Source: Drosophila pseudoobscura (Eukaryota > Arthropoda > Insecta > Diptera > Drosophilidae). Taken from it: 64,000 nt of DNA. A program made the translations under genes and the position numbers. This document shows positions 23,426 to 36,772 of this stretch, in pieces (within the stretch, counting starts at the first letter, position 1; every line of letters starts with the position of its first letter). The notes beneath the pieces are model-generated. The model was not told the origin of the DNA, did not search any database, and saw only the letters and a list, made by a program, of their open reading frames with translations. Location of the stretch: the NCBI RefSeq assembly GCF_009870125.1, contig NC_046679.1:21204001-21268000 (forward strand). The letters run 5' to 3'.

Positions 23426-24264
23426 AGTTCTTTATTCGATTATTAAATCAATTTCCTACAAGATTAGTTAAATTTAGATTCTCATCTTTATTGATTCCAA
23501 AATAAGGCTTAGGCAAACGGTCCATACCGCGTTTCAAATATACTGGACAATGTTATGAAAAGTTTAAAATTAGCAAGGTGTGTGAGCTAGACATGGTGGC
23601 ATGCAAATCAGTGTGACCAAACATATGAAAAACCTTAACCGTTTGGCGCCAGCTCAGCAGTTTTAGTTTGCATTCAAACAAAGAATTGATTACTCAGAAA
23701 ACAATTAAATTCCTTAATCTATAACAGAAATTTAACACAAATCCTTACATTTCTCAGGTATAACTTCTTTATTCGTCAATTTTGGAAATAAATATTCATG
23801 TTCCTTTAATACTTTACACATACACGAAAAAAATTTCACAATTTTGTCTACGCTTAACTTCTAGATCTAGGTTACTTTCAGTTTAAAGTTTAAACTAGTT
23901 GTCTGAGTTGGAGAAATTAATATTCAAAGCACAAGGAACAGATCGGTTGCGGGGAGGGGGGGAGTAAATATCCTATTTACACCGATATTATGGATAAAAT
24001 TCGCTACTTACGAGTAAGGAAAGGAGGTGATTAAAAGCTAAGCAAAACACTTTCGCAGAGTCTTATACAAATTTCGAATTTGATTTCCGTCTCACTTATC
24101 CATCGACTATGGGCTCCAAGTCGATGGCTACCAACTAAGTTGTTCAACTTGGGTTTAACTTATTATCACAAACAAGTACATGTACATAATATGCATAATT
24201 ACGAGTATATCCCTACGGGGGAGACAGCCTCTGCTTTGGGCGGGCAGTCTCCCCCCGCTTACAA
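23426..24264. other. Spacer and 3' UTR of the guanylyl cyclase
   Basis: The minus-strand AATAAA at 23768-23773 is the likely poly(A) signal of the cyclase, giving a 3' UTR of about 500 bases. A further motif 1-like CAGTGTGACC lies near 23609-23618 without the full module. A G-run occurs near 23950-23963. No ORF is credible here. Confidence 0.5.
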
Positions 24265-27200
24265 CTACGAGTTGATCTTGGCCAGCAGGGGCTGTGTCAC
24301 GGCACTGCCGGCACCTGCTCCACGACCTGCCACCTGGGGCAGCTGCTTATAGTTCTTCACCAGGTATCCGTAGTGGTGGGTGGCGTCTGCGCCCACGTTG
24401 GCCGTTGGAATGTTCTGGCTGCTGCAGCTGCTCGCACTCCGCTGGGGACTGCTGCCCATCACCAGGGGTTTTGCCACTGCCGCCGGCGGCTGCATCTGCA
24501 TCTGTGGCTGCATTCCCTTTTGCTTCCCGATTAGCAGTGAGGTCTCATCGCCATCGGCAAACTTGATCCTCTGGGCACTACCCAGGCTGCCCGTGTCCAA
24601 GCCAGAGGCATTGGCATCGCTGCGACTGCTCGTCAGCAGCGTTGAGATCGTGGGCGAGGGCTTCAGGCGGCTGCGACCGGACGCTGGCAGCGGCTGGAGG
24701 ATGCCGCTCAGATTGGAGTTCGAATTCGATTGGACATGTCCGTGATTGTTGTTGTGGTTCTTGAGGGCCCCGCTGAGGGGCAGGCGGAAGTGGGCCAGCT
24801 CCCAGCTATCGCTGGCCTCCTCCATGTCCCGCAGCGAGCGGCTGCTGTAGATGTCGTACGCTTTCTGGCCGGCCGCCTCCGCATCCAGATAGTAGTTGTT
24901 CTCAGTCTTTTGGTAGTCGAAGCTGCTGCCATTCAGCTTGGGCGAGCTGGAGCTGATCTTGCGCTTCACGCGGAGATTGGGCGAGTTCTCTTTGGGCGGC
25001 GGCAGTGCAATGACCGGCACGGCTGCCGCTAGCAGCGTCGGTGGCGCTGCCACAACCAGCTCTGAGTATTGTTTGTGGAGTGAGTGCTGGCGCTGCGGCT
25101 GCTTGAGTGAGGATCGCCGCGAGAGCATGAGTTTGCTGGGCGAGAGGTGGTCATCCGGCCTGGGCACCTCTCCCTCCAGCCAGTAGGTGAGCATCTCGCC
25201 CTTGCCCTTCATGGGTACAAAGCCCCGACGGGTCGTCACAAAGGTACCGAACTCGTCCAGAGCCACCTTTGTGGTCTCGCTAATGTGGATCTTAAGGGCC
25301 TCCCCATTGGACTCCATGCGAGAGGCCGTGTTCACGGTGTCCCCGAAGAGGCAGTAGCGGGGCATCTTCAGGCCCACCACGCCGGCCACGCAGGCGCCCG
25401 TATGCAAGCCGATCCTCAGCTTAAGCCGATCCTCCGGCCGATGGTGGATCCTGAAGTTGTGCACTGCCTCCAGGAGGGCCAGCGCCAGGCGGGCAATCTC
25501 CCTCGCATGCTGATTCCCATTCCGAATGGGCAGGCCGGAGACCACCATGTACGCGTCGCCAATCGTCTCCACCTTGTACACATCGAAGTTCTCCACAATC
25601 GAGTCGAAGCAGGTGTACAGATCGTTGAGGAACTGCACCACCTGCATGGGCGTGCTCTCCGCCGAGATGGCCGTAAAGCCCACTATGTCACTGAAGTAGA
25701 TCGTCACCTGGTCAAAGGTCTCGGCCACCACGGGCTGTCCGCTGATCAGTTGAGCGGCCACACTCTGCGGCAGGAGCTGGTACAGCAGCTTCTCGCATTT
25801 CTTCTTCTCTTCGTGGTAGTCCTGAGTGCGCTCCTCCACGAGCTCCTCCAGATTGTTGGCATACAGCTCCATGCGTTTAAGCAGATTGTCCACGATGTTG
25901 CCAGTTTCATTATCCCTGGAAATGAGCAAGCCACATGATTATCTAGAGATCTACAGATCTAAGCTATTGCCCCACTTACTTGTTAAACTTCCGTATCATG
26001 GATTTGAGGGTGTTGAAGTCTGGCCTCTCGGCAGGATCCTCGGCCCAGCAGCGTCGAATGATGCCATTGATGTCGGCCTTGGTGTCGCCAAAGGGTTCGA
26101 GATCGGGACGGAATGGCTTCGGCATACGCGACGGATGGTAGTTTTTCACCAGCTCGATGATCTCTGTGTTTTGGAATATTAGAAGGAGAGGCCTTGGGTT
26201 AGACTTCATTCGGGTGAGAGATATTTCCATTCAAGTTTCGATCCACTGCCCCCGAAATATGTAAATTGTTAGTGTCTAATGTCATTTTTTGTCCTGCTCT
26301 GGCTAGGGAGCTGGCTGCTACACCTGATAGAAGAAAACACACACAAACAGACATGAGCATCGAGGACCGATTGATTTGTCCACATCTTCTGCGGGGCAGA
26401 TCGCCCAACTCAATTGCCTACAGTATGAATCCCAATTGGTTTCATCAGGAGGACCTGCTGCGGTCCGTCTACAGCGAACAGGACCTGCAATCGGAATGCC
26501 AAATTATGGGTCTAATGATGTCCGTGTCCAGGTCAAGGCGGTCGCTGCACCCGTCTGTCCTCAGACGAGTCGGTGGCATGGACAACAAAACGCAACCCGA
26601 ACCAACCGATGCCGACGTGGTCTTTGGCATTTGCGACAAATCGCCACCAGAGCTTCGCTGTGGTTGGGGCAAATCCCGCATCGAGTGGCTGTGGCAGCTG
26701 GAGCGACAGAAAAAGCTGAACCAAGCCTGGTTAGAGCCGTGCGGCAGCATCGACCTGGCCAGAAGTGGTAGCCGCACTAGTACTGACATCCGTGGCAAGA
26801 ACAAGGGCAAGAGCAGGCGGCATCAACCAGGCTGCTGGTCCTGGATGCGTCACAGCTGCGGCTTGGGCCTCGATTCCGGCAGCCTGGACAGCCTGGACGT
26901 GCCCTATTGCTGCCGCGAGACGAGTTCGTGATTTGTGTTCCGACAGCTTCTTCGTCGAAAACTTTTTGGGTCAGCCGTGCAATTTGATTTCGATTTCGAG
27001 TGTGTGCTGAGACCGCAATTAAATTCGTCTTTTCCAGGCACAACCGAAACTCTCCAAAAACTGTCTGCTACAGTTCCACTCTGTGGCGGGCAACTGGCAG
27101 GATGCGACCGCCGCCTGATTCCCCCAAACTCAAGTCAGTGCATAATTTGATGAATTTGTCAAGTGCTTGCCATTGGTATCTTTCTCTCTCTCTCCCTCTC

Positions 27201-30200
27201 TTACTATCTGTGGCAAGTTGTAGACCAAGTTTTCAGCGGCAATTGAAATCGGTGCGAGATCTGAATTTGGCCTTAGGTTCTGCCAGGCATTCAATGACTT
27301 TAGTTTTCATAGGAAGTTGGGGCAAAGAGTAGGTATGAAGTAGTAGTATGAATAAAGTAGCATAAAGTCAGTGCTACTTTTAGTTGAATCAATTTATTAA
27401 CTCTTCTAATCCTTTCAAAGATTATATTGAATAATTCATTAATTGAGGATATTTTCTATTTCTATTGGGAGGGTTTTAATAACCTCCAAATTACCCCTAT
27501 AAAATAGTTATAGTTCTTGGCCCATTCAAAACATAAATGATTATTAATTTGGTGTCCATTTAGATATTAAAATCTCTTTAAGTCCCATCTTTTATGTACA
27601 CATCTTTAAGCCTTTAAATCACTGTGAACCCAGTCACACACATTGGTATCAGGTCATTCCCGAGGCTAACCATCAATTTAGTGATAGTCAGAGACTTGCC
27701 AGGCAGGACATTCATGTGCTAATTTGTGCACGAAATCGGAGACCGGCACCCACAGCCACATGCAACAATACAACACCAAACCACGGAGCAACCGCAACAT
27801 GTGCAAAAATCTGGCATTAAAATTCCGCACAAGCAAAATCAGCCGCAGCACGAAGAAAGAAGAGAAATACTTAGCCCCGGACGGTGGAAGGTGTAGAGGA
27901 TACAGAGGAGCAGTTGCAGTGGCAGGACAAAAGCAATTTCATACCTTGTGGCGATTTCTCATACGCACACTTTCCGAGAAAGAAGGGGCCCTGTCGTGTG
28001 GTTATCTCGTGCACAATGACGCCAAAGGCATAGACATCGCCCTTCTGGGTTCCCTCGGGGGCACGCTGCTGCTCGAGCCTCAAGAGCTCCGGGGCCGTCC
28101 ACAGGAGGTCTGCAATGGGGAGGAGAATTGTGAGTGAGAAATGTACTAAAATGGGTGTGCGGTTACGTACTGCTCCAGTAGGCGTGGCTGTTGCAATTGC
28201 CTCCATCGCTCTCCAGGTCGTAGCGTGAACGTCGCAGTGTGTGTAGGCCAAAGTCGGTGATCTTCAGGACGAAGCGGGAGTCCACCACGCAGTTGGAGGA
28301 CTTGAGATTGCCGTGTGATCGAATGTCGGAGCTGTGGAGGAACTGCATGCCCCGGACAATGTCGTGCATGAGAGACAGCTTGAACATCCAGTCCAGCTGG
28401 AATTGCTCGTTCTCCAGGATATCCTGCAGCGATCCCTTTGGACAGTATTCGGTGAGCAGGAAGCTGCGCCTCTGGTCGAGGCAGGCACCATAAAACTTCA
28501 CCAAATGATCGTGCTGCAGGTCCTTCATCCGCTTCAGCTGCAGCATAAGGTTGCGCGTGAGCAGCGCCTGGACATTGTCCACTTCGATGGGTTTGATGGC
28601 CACCTTGCTCTTGCGGAACATGCCCACGGGTATGAAGATCTGACGATCCCCATTAATCGACACCATGTCTTCGGACATCAGCGTCAGCTGGGAGCTCTGC
28701 TTCACCAGCGAGTGAAAGGATCCACGCAGACCCCGCTCGGCGGTATCCCGGAACATGACATCCTCCAAAGAGACTTTCCAGCTCATCGAATTGATCTCCG
28801 CTTCAGCTATGTAGTGGCGGTAGCCAAAGAAAAAGCACACCACCATGATGATCACCATGGTGCCCAGGACTATCGAGAGTATGGCATAGCCAGGAAGAGC
28901 TGAAAGAGTCATTCAAATGAATGGACGATTCCGGTTTTATATGGCTTAAATCCACTCACAATTGTCGGGGCACAGAGCGCCATCATAACCACAGCTTGGA
29001 TGATCCGATGGCGCCTCCTCGCGATCCCCTGCCCAGTGGATCTCCTTATTTGACTCGAACTCCAGGCGATTGTGCAGAAAGTGGGCCACAATCTCAAAGC
29101 GCCCCGTATTGGGATTCATATCGAGCAGGGAGTAGGCCGACAGACGGTCCCCATTGGCATCGATGGTCACGTTGCCGGTGATGCCCGTGAAGCTGCGGTT
29201 CCACATCCGTCGCACCATGTCCGTGCCATTGATGGGGCGTGTCAGCATGCTGGGATCCTCCCGGATGCTATCGTTCAGGGCGTTCGCATAGAGCAGTACC
29301 CCGTCGAAGAAGGACGTGACAAATGCCGAAATCGGTTCATTGTCGCTGAACGTGTAATTGTATTTGTCCGCTGCAATGGCTTTGATCTGTAAAAGGGGTA
29401 AGGTTCCAAGCGCATTAATCTCAACTGACTCTCTTATATTGTAGCTAGTCCCTAGCCCAAAGGCACCATCAATTGTTCTTCGTGGCTCCTGGCACTTTTG
29501 TTCTTTAATTGCTTTGGCCGCCACCTCCCCCGTGAAAATTCAATTACGCGTTCGCTCGCCTGGAAAATGCAAGGGATTGCGATTGCTACGCTGGAATGTC
29601 TGCGACTTTTTGTCACAATCCGTGTGGAAATTATTGCAGACCGCCTGCCAGGAGGTCCACTGCTCCAGAGCCAAAGTTGTGCCAATGGCGGGATTTAGTT
29701 TTGGCCTCCGACTTTGACAGGGATTTGGCCTGGCAGAGAGTTGCGGTTGCACAAATATACATTGAGCGGAACGGACAAGATGCCAAGAAAGTACATACTA
29801 ACTTGTTAAGAGAGACTGAGAGACTTGAGATTAGAGACTCTCCACTGGCCGAGTATTGATGGAAAATGTGGCCAGAGATCCAGAGTCTAGGGCTCTGTCA
29901 ACGATGGCAGCTCATTAGGCCAGGCGGCTCTCATGTTTGTCTGTGCCTCTAAGGACTTAGTACGTGTATCCAACAGATACATAGAGAGGCAAGTGTCTGC
30001 TTATCAGCAAGTGCAGCAGCAGCAGCCCCATTTTCATTTGCTTTCCTTTGGTTTGGTTGTGGGGATATACTGTGGGTTGGCTTTTACGAGTGCACTTCAG
30101 TGTGAAGTTGGGACAACAAATGCTCTCAGGTGTTGTCGGGGCTGTGTTTGTTGTAAATTTACCATGTATCAACAGAAAAATGTTTACGATTCCTCTCTAG

Positions 30201-33200
30201 CCTCTCTGCTCCTGTTCCCTGCTGCGGCTCTATGCAAAATAGGCTGCGGTCGAAAGAGAGGGAAAGGAACGTGCACTGGCATTGAGTATGCATGAGGCTG
30301 AGGCTGGCCCAAAAAGCGAGGAATGCCTCGCAACAGCAGCAAAAAAGAAAGAAGGAAGTGACTACAAAAGAGCAACAAAAGAAATCTGGGAAAAATTTTC
30401 AAATTGGCTGCCACATCCATTTCGATGCAAATATCCATGGACCCCCATAACCACTCACCTCATTGGACACCCGCGTGTACTCATTGTCGTTGGGCTGTTT
30501 GGGGGTGACGGTCAGCATGGCGGTGTACGCCTTCTGGGCACGCTCATTATTCAAATCCGTATCATTCTTATCATACCATGGCTGCGACGTCAGATAGGGA
30601 ACCCTTCAAAAGATAGTAATAGTACGAAAGAAAAGTTATTAATCAAGTCCTCTCTCTCTCTCTCTTATGTACAGTCTGCCCTTTTATTTGTAATCAATTT
30701 CGTATTTATTTTTGACACATGTATGTACATATTATTTTGCCTTATCAATGCAGTTTTTAATTTTCCTTTGTGCCGTCCCGTTCGCCGACGTGTTAGGTTT
30801 ATTGCCAGCTTTGATATGCGTCATAAATTGTTTATAAATAGATTGGTAAAGTGTGCGGAACACAGCTACAGCCACAGGGACAGACATAGATACTTCTGTT
30901 CGAAGATGTTCGATGTAAATGCATTTGAAATACATATGTACATTACCCTCTCTCCACGGGACGTTATCATTTGGTGTTCGCATGTATTTCGGTCTTGTTT
31001 CAATGCTAGCCTGACCCCTGGTTACGAATACATTTTGAAAATTATTGATTATGAAGAGTGCAAGACATCCATGTTTCGTTCAAGGTTCAATCTGAATTGC
31101 ATTTATGAATGGGGTGTAAGGCGATTCGATTGTGGGTAGAAATACCATGAATAGTAGATGCCTATGGGCATAAGAGATTGAAAGAAAGAACGAGGGGGAG
31201 ATGTCTGTCACTGACTGATATGCTTTATTCACATTTGCAGTTCTTATGCATGAGATATGCGTTGAATGGAGCCTTTTTTTATGTCTCTGCGACTGGGAAA
31301 GATTAGGGTGAAGGGTGAGAGAGACTTCTCCATTAACTCTCGCAGAGTGCACATGCCCTTTTTGGACATTGAAAATAATAAATTTTAGTAACCCATATTC
31401 CCGAGAATTCCATCGAGAATTTTGTTCAAAATACATAGATCTCAATACAGTTTTTTCAAGCAGGAAATTGATTAGTTAATCCCAATGTACTCGTATATAC
31501 CGGCATTCAGACAAATGCACTTGGGAGTGCGGGTACGGGTACGATTTGGGGTATATATAGATTACACTATATATAAAACGCAACATTTTTCCATTGATTG
31601 CAAGTGTCATGAAGGTCAGAAGGCGATTAGAATGCATTTAGTGCACATGCAAATAAATATAGAAATTGACTGCAAATGTACGAGTATTCGAGTATTCCAG
31701 CCACTTGCATAGCTGGAGGAGGTGGAGGAGTTCATCCATCTCCCTTTCAGTGCAACCCGAACATATTAAATCTTTCGTATTGCATTTATCATTGGGAGAT
31801 CTGATATACTATTTATACTTATTCTGTATGAACATAGCTCTTTCTTTTTGATACTCCGACATCTCCGATACCATCTTTGGTGTAGATCTATTCTATCAAA
31901 GTGCTTGCTGGGGTGAGGCTGTGGGGAGGGTGTGCGATGGGAGACAAAGAGACCCGAGCATTACTCAGCATTTATATTTGTGGGTAATCGTAATGAGTCG
32001 AAGTCCAAGTCCAAGTCCAAGCCCGACTCGGAGTACAATTCTGAGGTGCTCTTACAGTCGATTTGTTGGCTTTAATCGATCTGCCCCTGCCATGTGCCGA
32101 AGTGTGGAATTTCCTCAATTTAAAAATAGTTTTTGTGGCTGCCTCAAAGAGAGAGAGGGGCAAATGCAGATGCTATTTACGGACAACTCCGATTGCTACA
32201 TTTCATAATTTTAATAACCTTGACTAATGTCTGTACGTTGTACAGTACATATGTATGCCCGCACCTCGTGCGCAGTTTGTAAAGAATATTTTTGTTTGAG
32301 AGTGCGCGTGGTGTACTTTTTTGTGTGTTGATCAAAGTGAAAGGCAACAAATTGATCACCTTTTGTAGCTGTGGCATCTGTGTGTCTGTGGTGTCTGTTA
32401 AGTAATTCAAAGATTTACTCACCGCGAAAATAGCTCAATGTTGATGAAAACATATTCGCCGCTATCGATCATATTCAACTCCTCGGCTGTCAGCATAATT
32501 TGACGTATCGACTGCGGATCGGCGCACATAATGACAACTGCAAAAAAATAGACAAGCCAAAATTGAAATCAAAATAGTCATGTTTTCGGCCAGATCTGGT
32601 GGCTCTCTTGTCATTAAAAATGTATTAATTTATTTAAAAGCTGTCGATTGTCAGTGGCTCTGACGTCAGTGAATGTAAAAAGCGTAAGGAAGATAAAAAC
32701 ACGTTGTTTCCCAAATTATAACTCAAAAGTATCTCATTGGTGCTCCACACTCAAGTTGATATGAGTCTGACAGCACTCGATACAGCACTCGTTTTCGATA
32801 TGTTTCCAGAGCAGAGAAGAGAATGGGGAAAGGATACAACAATAAGCAAGTATCTAATATAATTATTTCTAGCCAGCAGCAAATTTTCCTAACGCAATTA
32901 GGTGCCAATATTAGCTAGGTTTTGCTTCAAAGCTAGAATGTGTAAAAGTTTTTAATTGACTCCATTCAAACTTATCTGAAATTTGCATATCAATTAAAAA
33001 TGTAATCCAATTGAAACTCACAAATAATATTATTGAAATAAGTTGCATTTTGTTTATGTTTCTGATAGGTAGAAAATTGGTAAAAGTTAAGCATTCTGCA
33101 TATGCATTGGCAACATTTTGATTACAAATTTTCAATTTATATTCATGCCCGAAATGCTAAAATAATACTGACAGATGCTTATTATTTCTGGCTAATGTGG

Positions 33201-36200
33201 AATGAAATTGCTTACACATGCACGCACAATAGATATAATGAATTCCATCAATTACAAATTGAATGTCAATCAGGAGAAGTATTAGAGGTTTTTAGCAGAC
33301 GTCAGGTATTCATTGAGGTTTTCAAATGGTATCACATATTCTCTTCTAATATAATTCCATCTAAATCCCAAATGAAATTGCCCACACACTCGAGAGTTCA
33401 TGTAAATTCCATCAATTACAAATTGAATGTCAAGCCATAAGCCACCATAAACTGGCCAATGTAATTGCGCATACGACTTGTTGTGCAGCACTCATGATTT
33501 GCAAACACCGGTTCGTTCCCATGTCGGTATTTGCATGTCAAATGTATTGCCAACAAATACATAAACTATATTAATAGCAAAATCGGAAACTTCTGCCCCC
33601 GAGTGAAGAGACAAAGGTATGCACATGTGTATATGATATGTATCACAGCTCAAACACAGAACAATCAAGTGCAATTTTCTCAGTCGCCTACCCTCTCGGT
33701 AATGCAATTTTCAACGTCATCTTTTGAGTTTTCTTTGCTGGAATTTAATTACTTAAAAAAGATGGGAGCACAAGCCCTGGGCCTGGAACTGAACCTGGGC
33801 TTGGGCTCGGCAATTTCAAGTTCAGTGGAAAAAACTTGCAATTGACTTGATTTAATTATGCAATTTTTATTTTCTTTTTTTATTTGTTTCTTGTTGTTTC
33901 TCTTTTAAATGTTACATCTCGAACTTTTGCTGTGTTGTGTTGTTTTTGAGTATAAAGTTAGGTCGTGAGTGTGTGTATTTTTATACCATGATATGAATAA
34001 GTAATTAAAAGTTGTGCCCTGAGTCAGACCGAGGTGTTCTCAAGCATAATTGTTGTGGCAGAGGACTCTGAACTTTGTTTCGGTTCATAAAATATACTCG
34101 TATATATAAATCAATAACCAAAGCAATGTAAATTATTGTAAGCCATAAAAGAATCATGTTTGTGTAAAGATTAACATCAGGAAGATATCAAATAACAAAT
34201 TGAATAAATCAAAGTTCAGAATATAAAGGCTTAAAGTGTATTTCCTGAGGTGTAACTTAACTCATTTCTTGAGTAAATTATTCAATCAATAAAATAACAA
34301 AACACGTACAGATTCATGTCAAAAGTGTGCTGATTTATGATAAAGAAAGTACTCCTATGGACTGCCCTTGAACTCTGTTTTATTGTTAGATATCATCATA
34401 AGAAATAATTAACTTTCTTTGTCGGCAAACCCAAAAATAATAATGCCCAGACAACAAACTCATTTAGCATTCGAAACAGAGCACTTGTCGCCATCATTAT
34501 GTTTTAATTAAAATTTATTATATGGCAAACAGAATCTATTTGGAAACAGTGCTTCCAATATATGGAGTTTAACAGCAGTCATAAGGTTTATAAATATCCC
34601 ATTGTACGACAGATGAATGTTATATCAATGCAGAGCCCTAGTGGATAAGGCTTTTGGTTTTTGAGTGCTTTTTGCTGTGGATATCCAAGCATTTTAGGAG
34701 GCATTTCCATCTCCTTTAGGTCTTGTTTTTGGCATCTACATTTAAAGACAAATATTTCAATTATTTCCGAAAGTTCCAAGAATCAGAATGGCTCTTTTCT
34801 ATTAATACTCTTGGGGGTTCCCTTGATTTCGAATGACTTTTAGAAACAATAAAACCATAACTTAATTAACTACTTCTTCAGATGTAATCCCTAGTCATTC
34901 CCTCTTCGTTTTTATGTACGCCCATCAAAATTCAATTAGCATAGCACTGTGAAGCGTATAGCCGCGAAATGCCTCACAAAATACATATGCATAACGATTG
35001 TAATTGTTTATTGAGTTAATTGCCAATAAATGAAATTAAATGAGCTGTAATTAAACAATTTCATGCGATCCAAATGGACAGAGAGAGAAAGATAGAGCTA
35101 GAGAGAGAGGAGAAGGTAGCACATCACAGGCACACAGGCAGACAGACAGGCATCAAAACGACACAGGCACTGGCACACACTACGTATGCTTGATATTCGA
35201 CTATTTGCTGTCACTCATATGTGTCCATGACAGCTGACGGCTCCATAACTAGCCGGCTGCTAATTTGATATTTTAATTAACAGCGAATCATTGCAACGGG
35301 CAAAATTCATGCCCAATCAATTCACATTTCAATTCACTTACAGTCGACTGCAAACGTTGCTCATACGCACCGCTGTGCACACAGGCGCAGTCCAACTGTT
35401 GGGACTATTAATAGTATGAGAGACTATTTAATTCAGAACCTGATCAGATACACAAGTATCTATGTATGTTTGCTCTGCAGATAGTATCTATTCCTATTGG
35501 ACTGGTTTCTTGAACTTGTCTTTGGCACACTCATTACAGCCGTGTCGTGTCTATAATTAAATCGTTTTCGCTTTCAATGACAGAGAACGCAATGAGGTTA
35601 AAAAAGTTCAGGGTGGGATGTACGCTCAAATGCACTGGCAAGTGTAGGCGCATCAGATGGGCAAACAAATCGACAAGGTCGTCTCTCTCTGTTGCATGTC
35701 TCTCTGTTGCATGCCAAGGAGGTCAAACTATAAATATTCCTAGAGAGAAAACAGATGGGATGAGCCAGAAGAAAAGCAAAAAATGCGTGTCGGAAGTGGG
35801 AATTGAAGGAAACGAGTGCAGTTAGCTCTGCCATAATGTTTCTAGACACTTACTTCTCGTCTGCATGGCCACGTTCTTCAGCATTCGTGTGATGTCCGCC
35901 TTGGTCCAGGTGGTTGTATCGAATCCCAGCTGATAGACCGACTGCTTTTCGATGGTATCGTGGATGGCGGCCAGGCACAGGAAGCACACAGAGTTCCCTT
36001 TGACCTTGGAATTCTCATTCTGGTAGATCAGGGCTGTGCGCGTCCAATTGAAGCTGTTGAGAATGGCTCGCACCACATTTCCCAGATTATTAACCTGAGC
36101 TCCCTTGAGACGGGTGAGCGTGGAGTAGCTCTCGGACTTTTTGTTGAACTCCTTGGCATTGCCGCCGGTGGTGAGGACAGGCACCTGCCAGACATCCGCA

Positions 36201-36772
36201 TAGCGGGAGATCGGAGCCAAAACATACTCGCAGGGTAGTCCAAACACTGCATTCACCTCCGGCCACTGGGTGTAGATCTCGAAGAAACCGATAGGTCCGT
36301 ACTTCGAGGAGCAGAATGTATCCCTTGAGATCAGCTTGATGTCGAAGTGGGTGCCGCCGACAAAGCCCTTCCGCTGGATGTGCCGGATGCCCAGCTCCAG
36401 AACGGGCAGCACCTTCGGCATTATGCAGTCGTTCTTGTTGTCCGACTCCACAGAGGGCAGCAGGGCCACAAAAACCAGCTGTCGATGGGCCACATGGTGG
36501 TGGTTGGGCATGGCCTGGGCGGGAATGCTCGGGAAGTGCTGCACCAGCTCTGTTATCTGGGACTTGTGTGAGTTCTTGGTCTCGGGTGTCTTGAAACTGT
36601 GCTCATCGGAGCTCGATCCCATGGGGGCCACGCCACCCACAGCCTCGACATCGTAGAACCAGGCCCGGGCAGGTCCTCGACTCGGCAGCAGCACCACCAG
36701 CAGCAGGCACAGGCTCAGGCCGAGGCTCAGTCCCCGTAATGTTGGCCGGACCGATCTGCCAACGGGGGGCAT
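24265..36772 (-). CDS. CG31183: Receptor-type guanylyl cyclase
   Basis: Eight coding exons (36772-35854, 32537-32423, 30603-30459, 29386-28960, 28899-28171, 28109-27945, 26163-25980, 25915-24265) join in frame to 1444 residues. Order: signal peptide (core [15 protein letters not shown]); natriuretic-receptor-type ligand-binding domain (about 60-530); transmembrane helix (about 541-565); kinase-homology domain (about 610-880) with VAIK and DFG but HGN in place of HRD; coiled-coil dimerisation helix (915-950); cyclase domain. The cyclase has metal-binding Asp near 972 and 1016, and the guanine-selecting Glu near 1012 and Cys near 1084, so it should make cGMP. About 300 Ser/Pro/Gln-rich residues follow. 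It is a single-pass plasma-membrane receptor; the ligand is unknown. The start is the ATG at 36772, since the codon that keeps the frame open upstream is GTG. The symbol is from memory of the 89A locus. Confidence 0.92.
26353..26931 (+). CDS. Hypothetical protein nested in a guanylyl cyclase intron
   Basis: A single-exon frame of 192 residues ([20 protein letters not shown] to a C-terminal CCRETSS), antisense within the cyclase intron 26164-27944. I recognise no family. It is rich in Ser, Arg and Cys, with a basic [10 protein letters not shown] stretch near 155-165 and a Cys-rich end, and has no signal peptide. Codon use (CTG, AGC, GAG, ATC) is what real fly genes show and differs from the AT-rich intron around it, which is the main support. 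A second plus-strand frame overlaps it for 131 codons, so openness alone is not decisive. No poly(A) signal or promoter motif is obvious. It could carry extra exons. Confidence 0.5.
   Translation: MSIEDRLICPHLLRGRSPNSIAYSMNPNWFHQEDLLRSVYSEQDLQSECQIMGLMMSVSRSRRSLHPSVLRRVGGMDNKTQPEPTDADVVFGICDKSPPELRCGWGKSRIEWLWQLERQKKLNQAWLEPCGSIDLARSGSRTSTDIRGKNKGKSRRHQPGCWSWMRHSCGLGLDSGSLDSLDVPYCCRETSS
26932..27944. other. Rest of the guanylyl cyclase intron holding the nested ORF
   Basis: AT-rich noncoding sequence, with a CT-rich run near 27180-27203. No further exon or element is supported. Confidence 0.5.
29387..30458 (-). other. Guanylyl cyclase intron (between ligand-domain exons 3 and 4)
   Basis: Intron of 1072 bases with GTGAGT donor and TTTTACAG acceptor. 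Several open frames cross it on both strands, but none has recognisable content. A short CAG run lies near 30014-30024. Confidence 0.6.
30604..32422 (-). other. Guanylyl cyclase intron (between ligand-domain exons 2 and 3)
   Basis: Intron of 1819 bases. It holds a CT microsatellite near 30649-30666 and a GTCCAA hexamer repeat near 32003-32025. No exon is supported. Confidence 0.6.
32538..35853 (-). other. Large guanylyl cyclase intron
   Basis: Intron of 3316 bases, AT-rich. It includes a local duplication (33201-33435), GA-rich runs near 35080-35112 and CA/GA-rich sequence to 35170. No exon is supported on either strand. Confidence 0.6.
33201..33435. repeat. Two-copy local duplication, about 165-base spacing
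   Basis: AATGAAATTG occurs at 33201 and 33371, each followed by a CACAC-rich stretch and then AATTCCATCAATTACAAATT (33241 and 33405). The two copies run about 65-70 bases with small indels, spaced 164-170 bases. Confidence 0.7.

Noticed and set aside
26376-26771. Second plus-strand frame overlapping the nested ORF
   Set aside because: Shorter, with poorer codon choice and no better start than the 192-codon frame.
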